The notes: a model not told the origin generated them from the sequence alone. DNA of 43,399 nucleotides from Pseudomonas palmensis (GCF_017848315.1 NZ_JAFKEC010000048.1:1-43399), one strand, 5' to 3'. Shown: positions 24,313 to 33,939, numbered from the stretch's first letter. Numbers and translations are program-made.

Positions 24313-25782
24313 ATGCAGCCCACACGCAAACCCTTCCGACTCGCCCCCGTGCGCGCCGACGTGCTCGCCGGCCTCACCACCGCCTTCGCCCTGGTGCCCG
24401 AGTGCATCGCCTTCGCCCTGGTTGCGCACCTGAACCCGCTGTTGGGCCTGTACGGCGCCTTCATCATCTGCACCCTGACCGCACTGTTCGGTGGGCGCCC
24501 GGGCATGGTTTCCGGCGCCGCCGGCTCGATGGCGGTGGTGATCGTCGCGCTGGTGGTGCAGCACGGCGTGCAATACCTGCTGGCCACGGTGCTGCTGGGC
24601 GGGCTGGTGATGCTGCTGTTCGGCCTGCTGCGCCTGGGCAAGCTGGTGCGTCTGGTGCCGTACCCGGTGATGCTCGGCTTCGTCAACGGCCTGGCCATCG
24701 TGATTGCCCTGGCCCAGCTCGAACACTTCAAGTCCGGCCAGGCCTGGCTTGCCGGCAATGCGCTGTACCTGATGCTCGGCCTGGTGGCACTGACCATGGC
24801 CATCGTCTACGTGCTGCCACGCCTGACCCGCGCCGTGCCGCCGGCGCTGGTGGCGATTCTCGGCGTGGGCCTGCTGGTGTACCTGTTCGACCTGCCCACC
24901 CGCACCCTGGGCGACATGGCGCACATTGCCGGCGGCCTGCCGGGCCTGGCCCTGCCCGAGGTGCCATGGACCCTCGACACCCTGCGCATCATCGCGCCAT
25001 ATGCAGTACTGATGGCCATGGTCGGCCTGCTCGAAACCCTGCTCACCCTCAACCTCACCGACGAAATCACCGAGAGCCGCGGCCACCCCGACCGCGAATG
25101 TGTGGCGCTGGGCGCGGCCAACATGGTCTCGGGCCTGTGCGGCGGCATGGGCGGCTGCGCGATGATCGGGCAGACCGTGATCAACCTCGGCTCCGGCGGA
25201 CGCGGTCGGCTGTCGGGCGTCGTGGCCGGGGTGATGATCCTGATGTTCGTGCTGTTTCTCGCGCCGCTGATCGAGCGCATTCCGCTGGCGGCACTGGTGG
25301 GGGTGATGTTCGTGGTGGCGCAGCGGACCTTCGCCTGGGCATCGCTGCGGGTGCTGCACAAGGTGCCGGTGAACGACGTGCTGACCATCGTGGCGGTCAC
25401 CGTGGTCACGGTGTTCACCGACCTGGCGGCTGCCGTGATGTTCGGCATCATCATCGCCGCCCTGAACTTTGCCTGGCAGCAGGCCCGCGAGCTGTACGCC
25501 GACAGCGACGTGCACGCCGACGGCAGCAAGCTGTACCGCGTGCACGGCACCCTGTTCTTTGCGTCGGTCACCACCTTTCTGAACCAGTTCACCCCGGCCG
25601 ACGACCCGGCCGAGGTGACCCTGGACTGCGCCCACCTGCGGGTGGTCGACTACTCGGCGATCGCTGCCATCAAGACCCTGCGCGAGCGCTATGCCAAGGC
25701 CGGCAAGCACCTGCGCGTGGTGCACCTGACCGAGCGCTGCAAGCAACTGCTCAGGCGCGCGGGGGAGCAGCACACCGCCTGA
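24313..25782 (+). CDS. SulP-family anion transporter with STAS domain
   Basis: A 489-residue inorganic-anion transporter of the SulP/SLC26 family. The first 400 residues carry around 12 hydrophobic segments, starting with the family motif VRADVLAGLTTAFALVPECI, and include GMGGCAMIGQTVINLGSGGR. The cytosolic C-terminal STAS domain spans about 405-485 (FFASVTTFLNQF, then HLRVVDYSAIAAIKTL with the conserved regulatory Ser). Substrates in the family include sulfate, bicarbonate and dicarboxylates; no assignment is possible here. The start at 24313 (ATG) opens the family sequence. The stop lies 12 bases before the first copy of the island's shared 20-base element. Confidence 0.9.
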   Translation: MQPTRKPFRLAPVRADVLAGLTTAFALVPECIAFALVAHLNPLLGLYGAFIICTLTALFGGRPGMVSGAAGSMAVVIVALVVQHGVQYLLATVLLGGLVMLLFGLLRLGKLVRLVPYPVMLGFVNGLAIVIALAQLEHFKSGQAWLAGNALYLMLGLVALTMAIVYVLPRLTRAVPPALVAILGVGLLVYLFDLPTRTLGDMAHIAGGLPGLALPEVPWTLDTLRIIAPYAVLMAMVGLLETLLTLNLTDEITESRGHPDRECVALGAANMVSGLCGGMGGCAMIGQTVINLGSGGRGRLSGVVAGVMILMFVLFLAPLIERIPLAALVGVMFVVAQRTFAWASLRVLHKVPVNDVLTIVAVTVVTVFTDLAAAVMFGIIIAALNFAWQQARELYADSDVHADGSKLYRVHGTLFFASVTTFLNQFTPADDPAEVTLDCAHLRVVDYSAIAAIKTLRERYAKAGKHLRVVHLTERCKQLLRRAGEQHTA

Positions 25783-25794
25783 GCCCACGCGCAT

Positions 25795-25814
25795 TTTTAA
25801 GGATCTGCTGATGG
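25795..25814 (+). promoter_or_regulatory. RcsB-box-like shared element, copy 1 (EAL gene)
   Basis: TTTTAAGGATCTGCTGATGG. Its core TAAGGATCTGCTGA (25798-25811) fits the enterobacterial RcsB box consensus KMRGAWTMWYCTGS, as I recall it, at 11 of 14 positions. It lies 132 bases upstream of the EAL gene. It shares GCGCATTTTTAAGG with copy 3. Confidence 0.6.
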
Positions 25815-25946
25815 TCCGCGCTGCGGCATGTGCCTGAACATTGGCCTGTCACGGGAGTGACGTTCTCTGACGGCAAGCCTGTTGATTGGAGGAGTCTTTC
25901 GAAGCGGTGGATGGGCTATGGCACGCCTGCGTGGGAGGGTTGAGTG

Positions 25947-26750
25947 ATGAATCAGTCGGCGCTTTACGTGGTCTCGACGCCCGTCGCGAGTACGTCGTTG
26001 CAGTCGGACCTCGGAAGGGCCCTGGAGCGGGATCAGTTCGAACTGCATTATCAACCGCTCTACCGCGTCGATCAGGGTCGCCCCTACATCGCGGGTGTCG
26101 AGGCGCTGCTGCGCTGGCGATCTGCCGGGCAACTGGTGCCGCCGCTGGCGTTCATCCCCACCCTTGAAGCCACCGGGCAGATCGTACCGGTTGGCGAGTG
26201 GGTGCTGCAGCGCGCCTGTCGACAGGTCCGCGACTGGCAACTGGCCGGGCAGGGGCAGCTGCACTGTTCGGTCAACGTCTCCAGCCTGCAGCTGGAGCAG
26301 GTCGGCTTCGCCGCCTCGGTGCGGCGCGTTCTGCAGGCCTGCGGGCTGCCGCCGGCGAGCCTGATCCTGGAAATCACCGAAAGCCAGTGGGTCAGCGACA
26401 GTGCCCAGGTCAAGGCCTGCCTCGATGAACTGGTGAGCCTGGGCGTGCGGCTGGCGCTGGATGATTTTGGCACCGGCTACTCAGCCCTGAGTTGCCTGCT
26501 GCGTTTTCCATTGAGCATCCTCAAGGTCGACAGAAGCTTCGTCAGCGGCCAGCCCCAGAGCGGCAAGCTGCACGCCATCTGTCGTGCAATCATCGGGCTG
26601 GGGTGCGAGCTGGGCTTCGAAGTGGTTGCCGAAGGCGTCGAGGAGGCTGACCACCTGGACTTCATCGTGGGCCAGGGCTGCCATTACGCGCAGGGTTACC
26701 TGCTCAGTCGGCCCTTGCCGCCGACGGAGTTGCAACGCCTGTTCAACTAG
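25947..26750 (+). CDS. Stand-alone EAL-domain c-di-GMP phosphodiesterase
   Basis: A 267-residue cytosolic protein that is essentially one EAL domain. The catalytic set is complete: VEALLRW (the EAL signature), NVSS, LEITES, LALDDFGTGYS, LKVDRSF, VVAEGVEE and QGYLLSRPL, so hydrolysis of c-di-GMP is expected. No REC, GGDEF, PAS or membrane domain is attached, so control is probably transcriptional or by partners. ATG at 25947 has GGGAGGG 7 bases upstream; a GTG one codon earlier is too close to it. An RcsB-box-like element lies upstream, and a chemoreceptor gene follows. It differs from PvrR and RocR, which carry receiver domains. Confidence 0.92.
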   Translation: MNQSALYVVSTPVASTSLQSDLGRALERDQFELHYQPLYRVDQGRPYIAGVEALLRWRSAGQLVPPLAFIPTLEATGQIVPVGEWVLQRACRQVRDWQLAGQGQLHCSVNVSSLQLEQVGFAASVRRVLQACGLPPASLILEITESQWVSDSAQVKACLDELVSLGVRLALDDFGTGYSALSCLLRFPLSILKVDRSFVSGQPQSGKLHAICRAIIGLGCELGFEVVAEGVEEADHLDFIVGQGCHYAQGYLLSRPLPPTELQRLFN

Positions 26751-26839
26751 CGGCTGCCACCGCCACGCAAGGGCGCCTGGCCGCTCGGAGGGTGGGCGTA
26801 CCTCGATCGCCGATCATCGGAGGGCGGTGTGCAGGCCCG

Positions 26840-26859
26840 TTTTAAGGCTTGCCTGATAG
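26840..26859 (+). promoter_or_regulatory. RcsB-box-like shared element, copy 2 (chemoreceptor gene)
   Basis: TTTTAAGGCTTGCCTGATAG, identical over all 20 bases to copy 3. The core contains the inverted repeat AGGC-TT-GCCT. It lies 92 bases before the chemoreceptor ATG and 89 bases after the EAL stop. Confidence 0.65.
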
Positions 26860-26951
26860 GCTATTTCAAACGCCCTCATTAAAGTCCCCACCAGCAACGA
26901 CGCGGAGTCGGGTGCCTCCGATTTTCTGCTTGTTTCTATGAGGGATTGAAC

Positions 26952-28577
26952 ATGCTGCTTAGAAATTTCAGGCTGGGCCATCGAGCAATACTGGTGTTTT
27001 TCGTATTGAACGTGCTGGTCATTGTCCTGGGTGTGGTTTCCATCATGCAAATGGGCCGGGTGCGTGCCGCTGCCCTGGAAATCGAGAAGAACTGGATGGA
27101 AAGTGTGCGCCAGGGAGGCGCGATCGACGCGCTGGTGCTGCGCCTGCGGCTTGAAAGCTATCGCCTCCTCAGTACCGATGACCCAGCGATCAGGAAGATG
27201 TCCATCGAGACCATCACCGGTGCACGCAGCGAGCTCGACAAGGCGGTCACCGACTATCGTCACCAGGTGTCCAGCCCGGACGAACAAGCGGCCTACGACG
27301 ATGTCAAGACAGGGATCGCCAACTACATAGGGCAGCTGGACAGCTTTCTGGAGCGGGTGCAGGCCGACCACGCCGCCGAAGCCACCGAGTACCTAAACCA
27401 GACGACTCGGCCGCTGGCGAACAGCCTGCAGGTCGTTATCGGCAAGATGATGGACATCAACCGCGAAGGTGCCCGCCAATCGGGGATCGAGTCCGAGGCC
27501 ATCTATCAGAGCTCGGTGAAGACCGTGATCGTGATCATCAGCGTGGTCGTGGTGTTGAGCATCCTGATGGGGGTTCTGTTTGCGCGCAGCATCACCGTAC
27601 CGTTGCTGGCGGTGCTGGGGATCAACCAGCGGATTGCCGAAGGCGACCTGCGCAGTGTCGTGCCGATGTCCGGCAAGGACGAGCTGACCGACCTGATGGC
27701 CTCGACCGCGAGCATGCAGGCCAGCCTGCGTGACACCATTCGTCTGATGGGCGACTCGTCGAACCAGTTGGCCGCAGCGGCCGAACAGATGCATTCGGTG
27801 GCCGAGGAATCGAGCCGCGGGCTGCAGCAGCAGAGCGATGAAATCGAACAGGCCGCCACCGCCGTGAACGAGATGACGGTTGCGGTCGAAGAGGTGGCGC
27901 GCAACGCAGCCTCCGCGTCGGAAGTCACCCAGCAGTCCGCCAGTTCGACCCGCACCGGTTCCGAGCGGGTGACCCAGGCGGTTGTCGCCATCCAGAACCT
28001 GACAACGATTGTCGAGTCCACCAGCGGGGAAGTCGAAGGCCTTGCGAACAGGGCACAGAACATCAGCAAGGTGCTGGACGTGATTCGCGCGATTGCCGAG
28101 CAGACCAACCTGTTGGCCCTCAATGCTGCCATCGAGGCTGCCAGGGCCGGTGACCAGGGGCGCGGGTTCGCCGTGGTGGCCGACGAGGTGAGGGCACTGG
28201 CCCACCGCACCCAGGAGTCCACCAAGGAAATCGAGACCATGATCGCCGACATCCAGGCGGGGGCCGAGCAGGCGGTAACGGCGATGTCGCAAAGCCGCGT
28301 CAATGCCCAGGACACCCTGGGGATCGCGCAGGAAGCCGGCGCCGCACTGGATGCGATTGCCCGTTCGATCACCGAGATCAACGACCGCAACTTCCTGATT
28401 GCAACCGCTTCCGAAGAGCAGGCGCAGGTGGCACGTTCGGTGGACCACAACCTGGTGAGCATTCGCGATCACTCGGTGCAGACCTCCGACGGCGCCAGCC
28501 AGACGGCCACTGCAAGCAACGAGCTGTCCAGGCTGGCGATTGCCATGGCCGACCTGACCCGGCGCTTCACCACGTGA
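26952..28577 (+). CDS. Methyl-accepting chemotaxis protein
   Basis: A 541-residue class-typical chemoreceptor. TM1 spans about 11-33; a 4HB-type ligand-binding domain runs 34-186 in the periplasm; TM2 spans about 189-211. HAMP follows (SITVPLLAVLGINQRIAEGD), then the long helical signalling hairpin with tip EQTNLLALNAAIEAARAGDQ and GRGFAVVADEVRALAHRT. The ligand is not evident: there is no recognisable amino-acid-binding motif. No C-terminal CheR-tethering pentapeptide is seen (ends RRFTT). ATG at 26952 is chosen over TTG at 26946 because GAGGG lies 7 bases upstream of it. Its place between the EAL gene and the kinases, with the same upstream element, suggests co-regulation. Confidence 0.95.
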   Translation: MLLRNFRLGHRAILVFFVLNVLVIVLGVVSIMQMGRVRAAALEIEKNWMESVRQGGAIDALVLRLRLESYRLLSTDDPAIRKMSIETITGARSELDKAVTDYRHQVSSPDEQAAYDDVKTGIANYIGQLDSFLERVQADHAAEATEYLNQTTRPLANSLQVVIGKMMDINREGARQSGIESEAIYQSSVKTVIVIISVVVVLSILMGVLFARSITVPLLAVLGINQRIAEGDLRSVVPMSGKDELTDLMASTASMQASLRDTIRLMGDSSNQLAAAAEQMHSVAEESSRGLQQQSDEIEQAATAVNEMTVAVEEVARNAASASEVTQQSASSTRTGSERVTQAVVAIQNLTTIVESTSGEVEGLANRAQNISKVLDVIRAIAEQTNLLALNAAIEAARAGDQGRGFAVVADEVRALAHRTQESTKEIETMIADIQAGAEQAVTAMSQSRVNAQDTLGIAQEAGAALDAIARSITEINDRNFLIATASEEQAQVARSVDHNLVSIRDHSVQTSDGASQTATASNELSRLAIAMADLTRRFTT

Positions 28578-28663
28578 AACCGCGCCCGTGCCCCAGCCAC
28601 GGCATGCGCATTCGCGGCGGTACATCGAGCTGAGCCAAGCGCCCTGGCTGTGCTGGGGCGCAT

Positions 28664-28683
28664 TTTTAAGGCTTGCCTGATAG
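28664..28683 (+). promoter_or_regulatory. RcsB-box-like shared element, copy 3 (kinase operon)
   Basis: TTTTAAGGCTTGCCTGATAG, identical to copy 2; the flanking GCGCAT is shared with copy 1. It ends only 33 bases before the first kinase ATG, so the leader must be short or the element must overlap the promoter. Confidence 0.65.
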
Positions 28684-28716
28684 TGCTGCGCAGCAAAGGG
28701 CACTTAAGCTGGCGCC

Positions 28717-31518
28717 ATGAAATTGAAGCATTTCCTGCAACCCACCGACTCGTTCTTCTCCACCCCCAAGGCCGTGCGCCGGCTGCTGCGATTGTTCGCC
28801 CAGTTGCTGGTGCTGGGCATGGTGGTGGGTGCGATCATTTCTCTGAGCTCGATTCTCAGGAACGAAGTTTCCCGTCGTCAGGGGCTCATGAGCGATGCCA
28901 TCGCCAATGCACGGGTGTTCTTCACCCAGCGCGAGGCGCTGCTCAAGAGCCTCGCGCTGTCGGCGGTGGCGAAGCCACCTGGGCAACAGTTCGCGGTGGC
29001 GCAGCAGGTCGGCCACCGACAGCCCGGTGACGACCTCCGCTGGGACCTGCAGTTGTCCGGGCGCATGGTGGATTTCCTCACCACAAACCGCATCAACCTG
29101 CTGTACGTCGCCGATCAGGTGGCGGCCCGCGTGGTGTACCTGAACCGCACGGTCAGCTTCGATACGCCGATCCCTGGCGCGGTGCTGAGCCGCCTGCAGC
29201 GTATCGATCCCACCCTGCCCGAGGCGGACCAGGCGGTCTGGCTCAGCGATCAGCAGGCGTCGACGCCGCGGCTGTATCTGTTCGTGCGGGTGGATTTCCA
29301 CCAGCCCCGATCAGGCTGGCTCGGCATGGAGATGGATGCCAGCGACGTGGCCAGCACGCTGCACGATGACGCGGCAGGGCAGTTCATGATGCTCAACCCC
29401 AGAGGCGATGTGATGATGCGCAGCGTGTCGAGCGTGTACCCGTCGCTGCCCTTGCCGAAGCTGGAGACAGGCCATGACTTCGGCTTCTCCGGGGAAGGCT
29501 TCTGGCCCGACCAGCTGGTGATGCGCAAGAAGCTGGGCTACTCGGATTGGAAGCTGTTCTATGCCATCGGGCTGGAGGCCTTGCTCAAGGTGTTGTGGTG
29601 GCCGTTGCTGGCTGCCAGCGCCCTGATCCTGCTGATCGGCGTGCTGGTGGGGCGCCTGGTGACGCGCGTCGAACGGCGCCTGATCACCCCGGCGACCCAG
29701 CGCATCGATGCACTGATCGAAAGTGAAGCGTTCAACCGCGCGATCATCCAGACCGCCCCGGTGGCGCTGTGCGTGCTGCGCCGCGCGGATGGCCAGGTGG
29801 TACTGGAGAACACCTTGTCGCAGCAGTGGCTGGGCGAGTGCAAGGAGCGCGAGCGCCTGTGCCACGGCTGGATCGAACAAGCCTTCAGCGACCGCGAAAT
29901 CGTCCAGTCCGACGAGTTCCAGGCCGGCGACGGTCGCCACCTGCACCTGAGTTTCGTGCGCACCCGCTACAACGGCGAGGATGTGCTGTTCTGCGCCTTC
30001 AGCGATATCAGTACGCGCAAGCAGGCCGAGGCCGCGATGACCATGGCCAAGCAGATGGCCGATGCCGCCAATGAAGCCAAGACACTGTTCCTGGCGACCA
30101 TGAGTCACGAGATACGCACGCCGTTGTATGGCGTGCTCGGAACCCTGGAGCTGCTGGCCCGTACCGAGCTGAGGGGGCCGCAGAAAGACTATCTGCACGC
30201 CATCGAGAGTTCCTCGGCAGCGCTGCTCAACCTGGTGTGCGATGTTCTCGATGTGGCCAAGATCGAAGCCGGTCAGTTGGCCCTGGAGGCCAGCGAGTTC
30301 TCGCCGCTGGAGCTGATCCACGACGTGACCCAGAGCTACGCCGGTGCTGCGCGCAGCAAGGGGTTGTATCTGTATGCCTTCGTCGACCCGCACATGCCGG
30401 CGCTGTTGCGTGGCGACATAACGCGCATCCGCCAGGTGCTGAACAACCTGCTCAACAATGCGGTGAAGTTCACCGAGAGCGGGCAGATCGTGCTGCGTGC
30501 CAAGGTCGGCTCGATGACCGAGGAACGGGCCGACATCCTCTGGCAGGTCAGCGACAGCGGCCCGGGCATTGCCCCGGACGACCAGGCCTTGCTGTTCGAG
30601 CCGTTCTACCAGTCCTCGACCAAGACCAACGTGGTGCCCGGCACTGGCCTGGGCCTGTCCATCTGCCAGCGCCTGGCCGCCTTGATGAACGGCAGCATCC
30701 GCGTGGTCAGCGCCGTGGGCCTGGGCAGCAGCTTTACCTTGAGCATTCCGCTGGGGCGCTCGTACCCGATGCCGGCGAGCGATACGCCGCGCCTGGCCGA
30801 CGAGATGATCTACGTGCATTCCCCGGTGCTGGAAATGGCCGAATACGTCAGTGGCTGGCTGCGGCGCTGGGGCGCGCAGACCCATATCGGGCTGCCACCC
30901 GAGATCCAGGCCGCGCATGACGTGCTGCTGGTGGAGGCCCACCCGCACACCGCGCACCCGGTCCTGCTGGAGTGGAGCGGGCCGCGTGTAGTGATCTGCC
31001 CGCAGGAGTGCGAGCCGCCGTCGCAGCAACGCTACTGGCGGGTCAAGCTCAACGACCTGAACGGGCTGCTGGCGGCCGTCAGCCAGGCCCAGGGCATCGC
31101 ACCCCCGGCGCCTGGCCGGATCGAGCACGAGATCACCCGGCAACTGGACCTGAGGGTACTGGTCGCCGAAGACAATGTGATCAACCAGCTGATCGTCAAG
31201 GACCAGCTGGAAGAGCTGGGGTGCAGCGTGGGCCTGGCCCGCGATGGGCATGAGGCCCTGGCGCTGTGGCAGAACGAGGTGTTCGACGTGGTGCTCACCG
31301 ACATCAACATGCCACGCATGAACGGCTATGACCTGGCCAAGGCCCTTCGTCGTCAAGGCTGCGTGGTGCCCATCATCGGTGCCACGGCCAATGCCATGCG
31401 CGACGAGGGCGATCGGTGCCTGGCGGTAGGCATGCAGCAGCTGCTGGTCAAACCCTTCGGCCTCGGTGCGCTGTTCACCTGCCTGCAGCACTGCCAGCGT
31501 GAAGAGAGGCGAGCGTGA
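28717..31518 (+). CDS. RcsC-like hybrid sensor histidine kinase (no HPt)
   Basis: A 933-residue membrane kinase with the domain order of RcsC. TM1 lies at about 25-47, a 240-residue periplasmic sensor at 48-287, TM2 at about 288-312, then a PAS-like linker (FNRAIIQTAPVALCVLRRAD). HisKA follows with phospho-His464 (MSHEIRTPLYGVLG), then HATPase (LNNLLNNAVKFTE, GTGLGLSICQRL), a degenerate receiver-like segment (about 690-790) matching the RcsC ABL domain, and a full receiver with Asp862 (LTDINMPRMNGYD). It lacks HPt. No strong ribosome site precedes ATG 28717. The stop overlaps the second kinase start (GTGA), so the two are translationally coupled. Confidence 0.93.
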   Translation: MKLKHFLQPTDSFFSTPKAVRRLLRLFAQLLVLGMVVGAIISLSSILRNEVSRRQGLMSDAIANARVFFTQREALLKSLALSAVAKPPGQQFAVAQQVGHRQPGDDLRWDLQLSGRMVDFLTTNRINLLYVADQVAARVVYLNRTVSFDTPIPGAVLSRLQRIDPTLPEADQAVWLSDQQASTPRLYLFVRVDFHQPRSGWLGMEMDASDVASTLHDDAAGQFMMLNPRGDVMMRSVSSVYPSLPLPKLETGHDFGFSGEGFWPDQLVMRKKLGYSDWKLFYAIGLEALLKVLWWPLLAASALILLIGVLVGRLVTRVERRLITPATQRIDALIESEAFNRAIIQTAPVALCVLRRADGQVVLENTLSQQWLGECKERERLCHGWIEQAFSDREIVQSDEFQAGDGRHLHLSFVRTRYNGEDVLFCAFSDISTRKQAEAAMTMAKQMADAANEAKTLFLATMSHEIRTPLYGVLGTLELLARTELRGPQKDYLHAIESSSAALLNLVCDVLDVAKIEAGQLALEASEFSPLELIHDVTQSYAGAARSKGLYLYAFVDPHMPALLRGDITRIRQVLNNLLNNAVKFTESGQIVLRAKVGSMTEERADILWQVSDSGPGIAPDDQALLFEPFYQSSTKTNVVPGTGLGLSICQRLAALMNGSIRVVSAVGLGSSFTLSIPLGRSYPMPASDTPRLADEMIYVHSPVLEMAEYVSGWLRRWGAQTHIGLPPEIQAAHDVLLVEAHPHTAHPVLLEWSGPRVVICPQECEPPSQQRYWRVKLNDLNGLLAAVSQAQGIAPPAPGRIEHEITRQLDLRVLVAEDNVINQLIVKDQLEELGCSVGLARDGHEALALWQNEVFDVVLTDINMPRMNGYDLAKALRRQGCVVPIIGATANAMRDEGDRCLAVGMQQLLVKPFGLGALFTCLQHCQREERRA

Positions 31519-33896
31519 CGTCGTTGGCCAGAAGCTCCCTACGCCTCGGTATCGGCTTGCTGCTTGGCGTTGCCCTGATCTTCCTGCTGGCGATGACCCA
31601 CGAGCAATGGGCAGCGCAGTACTGCGTCGATTGCGTCAGCTTCATCCGTGGGGCGAATTTACCGCTGCTGCGCATCGTGCTGGCATTCGCGTTGCTCAGT
31701 GCCCTGCTGGGGTGGCTGTACTACCACTATCGCCGGCAGGTCATCGCGCCGGCTCGCCAGGCCCGGAGCGAGCTGCTCGACAGCCAGGCGTTCAGCCTGG
31801 CGGTGATCGAAAGTGCACCTGCCGGGCTGATTGTCATCCGCCTGCACGACCTCCAGGTGGTGGTGGAGAATCAGCGTGCCAAGGACAGTCGCGAAGTGGC
31901 GCAGTCCATCGTCGAGATGGCGCGCCAACCCGGCATCGAACTGTGCGGCGAGGCGAGCATGGTGCTGCAGGGTCGCTGTTTCCGGCTCAGTTTCTCCTCG
32001 ACCCGCTACCAGGACCAGCAGGTTCTGCTGTGCGCGTTCACCGACGTCACCGAACACCTGGAACGCGCGGTGGCCTTGAGCCAGGCCAAGTCCATGGCCG
32101 ACAAGGCCAGTGAAGCCAAGACCCTCTTCCTGGCGACCATGAGCCACGAGATCCGCACCCCGCTGTACGGCGTATTGGGCACCCTGGAGCTGCTCGGCCT
32201 GACCGGCCTCGACCAGCGCCAGATGGATTACCTCAGCATCATCCAGCGCTCGTCCTCGACATTGTTGCAACTGATCAGCGATGTGCTGGACGTGTCCAGG
32301 ATCGAGTCGGGTCAACTCACCCTTGAGTCGGTGGCCTTTTCGCCATTGGGCCTGATCGAGGACGTGATGTCCGCGCACATCGCCAACGCGCGTGCAAAGG
32401 GCCTGCAGATCTATGCCTGCGTGGCACCGGAAATACCCGACCAGCTGGTAGGGGACGAGGTGCGCATCTGGCAGATCCTCAACAACCTGCTGGGCAACGC
32501 GATCAAGTTCACCGACATCGGGCGGGTTGTGCTGCGCTGTCGCGTGGTCAGGGGCGAAGGGCAAGACATCACGCTGGAACTTCAGGTCACCGACACCGGC
32601 ATCGGCATTTCCCCGGAGCAGCAGCTACACCTGTTCGAGCCGTTCTACCAGGCCCGCGCGAGCAACCTTGTCAGCGGCACCGGGCTTGGCCTGTCGATCT
32701 GCAGCCGCTTCAGTGCGTTGATGGGCGGCGAGGTGAAGGTGGTCAGCGAACAGGGGTTGGGCAGCAGTTTCACGCTACGCCTGCCGTTCGTGCTGCCGGA
32801 CACGCCGTTGCCGGCAGAACCTGGCATCGACCTCGGCGGCGTGCAGGTGTACGTGCGTGCGCCCGTGCTGGAGCTGGCCGAGAACATCGGCAGCTGGCTG
32901 CTGCGCTGGCATGCCACGGTTACGGTGCTCAGCGCCGCGCAGCACGAGGTGCACAGCGGGGCGCTGCTGGTCGAGGTACTGGGCAACGGCAAGTGGCTGC
33001 CGGACTGGAACGGCCGGCGCCTGTTGTGCGACTACGACGGCCCGCAGGTTCCCGAGCCGATGGAGGCGGGCTGGCGCGTCAGCGCCAATCATGTGCGGGC
33101 GATTGCCGGCGCCGTGCTGATGGAAAATAACGGCGTCACCGAGCCCGCGCCGCCTGGCGCAGCCCCTGCCTTGCCGGCGCTTGGCCTGCAGGTGCTGGTG
33201 GCCGAGGACAACCTGATCAACCAGGCCATTCTCAAGGAACAACTCGAAGCCCTGGGCTGCACCGTGGAACTGGCCAGCGATGGCCAGCAGGCGCTGCAGC
33301 AGTGGCGCAAGTACCGCTTCGACGTGCTGCTGACCGATGTCAACATGCCGGTCATGAACGGCTACGAGCTGGCGCGCGCGATACGCCTGCAGAACGCCAA
33401 GGCGCCGATCATCGGCGTTACCGCCAATGCCATGCGCGACGAGGGCGAGCGTTGCCAGGCAGCGGGCATGACCTGCTGGGTGGTCAAGCCGCTGAGCCTG
33501 ACCACCTTGCGCAACCTGCTGCTCAATGTCACCCCGGCGCTGGCGCACGAGGAGGCCGGGCGCCAGCCGTCGCTAGAGCTGTCGGTGCAGCTGGCCGAGG
33601 GGGAGTCATCGGCAGCGGGCATCGTGTTGTCGCCGGCCATGCGCGACCTGTTTTTGAGTACCATGGAGAAGGACATCCGCGCCATTCGCCTGGCCCTGGC
33701 GGCCGGCGAGCAAACCGACGTCCTGCACAAAGTGCATGGTGTCAGTGGCGCACTGTCGGTGGTGCAGGCGCACGCGCTGGCCAGGCTGTTCGGTGAGCTT
33801 GAGCACCGCCTGCGCGCGCCCAGCCTGCAGCTCACCTTGATTGACGATATTCACCAGGCGCTCGACCGGCTCTGCGACTTGATGAGGTCGGTATGA
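31515..33896 (+). CDS. Hybrid histidine kinase with receiver and HPt, minimal periplasmic loop
   Basis: A 793-residue kinase. Two membrane helices (about 9-27 and 51-69) flank a loop of some 23 residues containing Cys37-x-x-Cys40. A PAS-like linker follows, then HisKA with phospho-His211 (MSHEIRTPLYGVLG), HATPase (NNLLGNAIKFTD, GTGLGLSICSRF), a degenerate receiver-like segment, a receiver with Asp608 (LTDVNMPVMNGYE) and a C-terminal HPt with likely phospho-His738 (HKVHGVSGA). The HPt can pass phosphate to the RcsB-like regulator, combining the roles of RcsC and RcsD. The GTG start overlaps the upstream stop and has AGAGAGG ahead. The tiny periplasmic loop argues for redox, membrane or partner sensing. 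Confidence 0.93.
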   Translation: MTSLARSSLRLGIGLLLGVALIFLLAMTHEQWAAQYCVDCVSFIRGANLPLLRIVLAFALLSALLGWLYYHYRRQVIAPARQARSELLDSQAFSLAVIESAPAGLIVIRLHDLQVVVENQRAKDSREVAQSIVEMARQPGIELCGEASMVLQGRCFRLSFSSTRYQDQQVLLCAFTDVTEHLERAVALSQAKSMADKASEAKTLFLATMSHEIRTPLYGVLGTLELLGLTGLDQRQMDYLSIIQRSSSTLLQLISDVLDVSRIESGQLTLESVAFSPLGLIEDVMSAHIANARAKGLQIYACVAPEIPDQLVGDEVRIWQILNNLLGNAIKFTDIGRVVLRCRVVRGEGQDITLELQVTDTGIGISPEQQLHLFEPFYQARASNLVSGTGLGLSICSRFSALMGGEVKVVSEQGLGSSFTLRLPFVLPDTPLPAEPGIDLGGVQVYVRAPVLELAENIGSWLLRWHATVTVLSAAQHEVHSGALLVEVLGNGKWLPDWNGRRLLCDYDGPQVPEPMEAGWRVSANHVRAIAGAVLMENNGVTEPAPPGAAPALPALGLQVLVAEDNLINQAILKEQLEALGCTVELASDGQQALQQWRKYRFDVLLTDVNMPVMNGYELARAIRLQNAKAPIIGVTANAMRDEGERCQAAGMTCWVVKPLSLTTLRNLLLNVTPALAHEEAGRQPSLELSVQLAEGESSAAGIVLSPAMRDLFLSTMEKDIRAIRLALAAGEQTDVLHKVHGVSGALSVVQAHALARLFGELEHRLRAPSLQLTLIDDIHQALDRLCDLMRSV

Positions 33897-33939
33897 CCCG
33901 GGCCGAGACTTGCCACACTTTGTGCACACCGGAGCGATC

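Noticed and set aside
29311..31491. Very long open frame antisense to the first hybrid kinase, and similar long antisense frames opposite topB, metY, the desaturase-family gene and the aldose dehydrogenase
   Set aside because: High GC at third codon positions leaves antisense frames open. Their translations are low-complexity (rich in His, Arg, Gln, Ala) with no domain, while the sense proteins have full family motifs.
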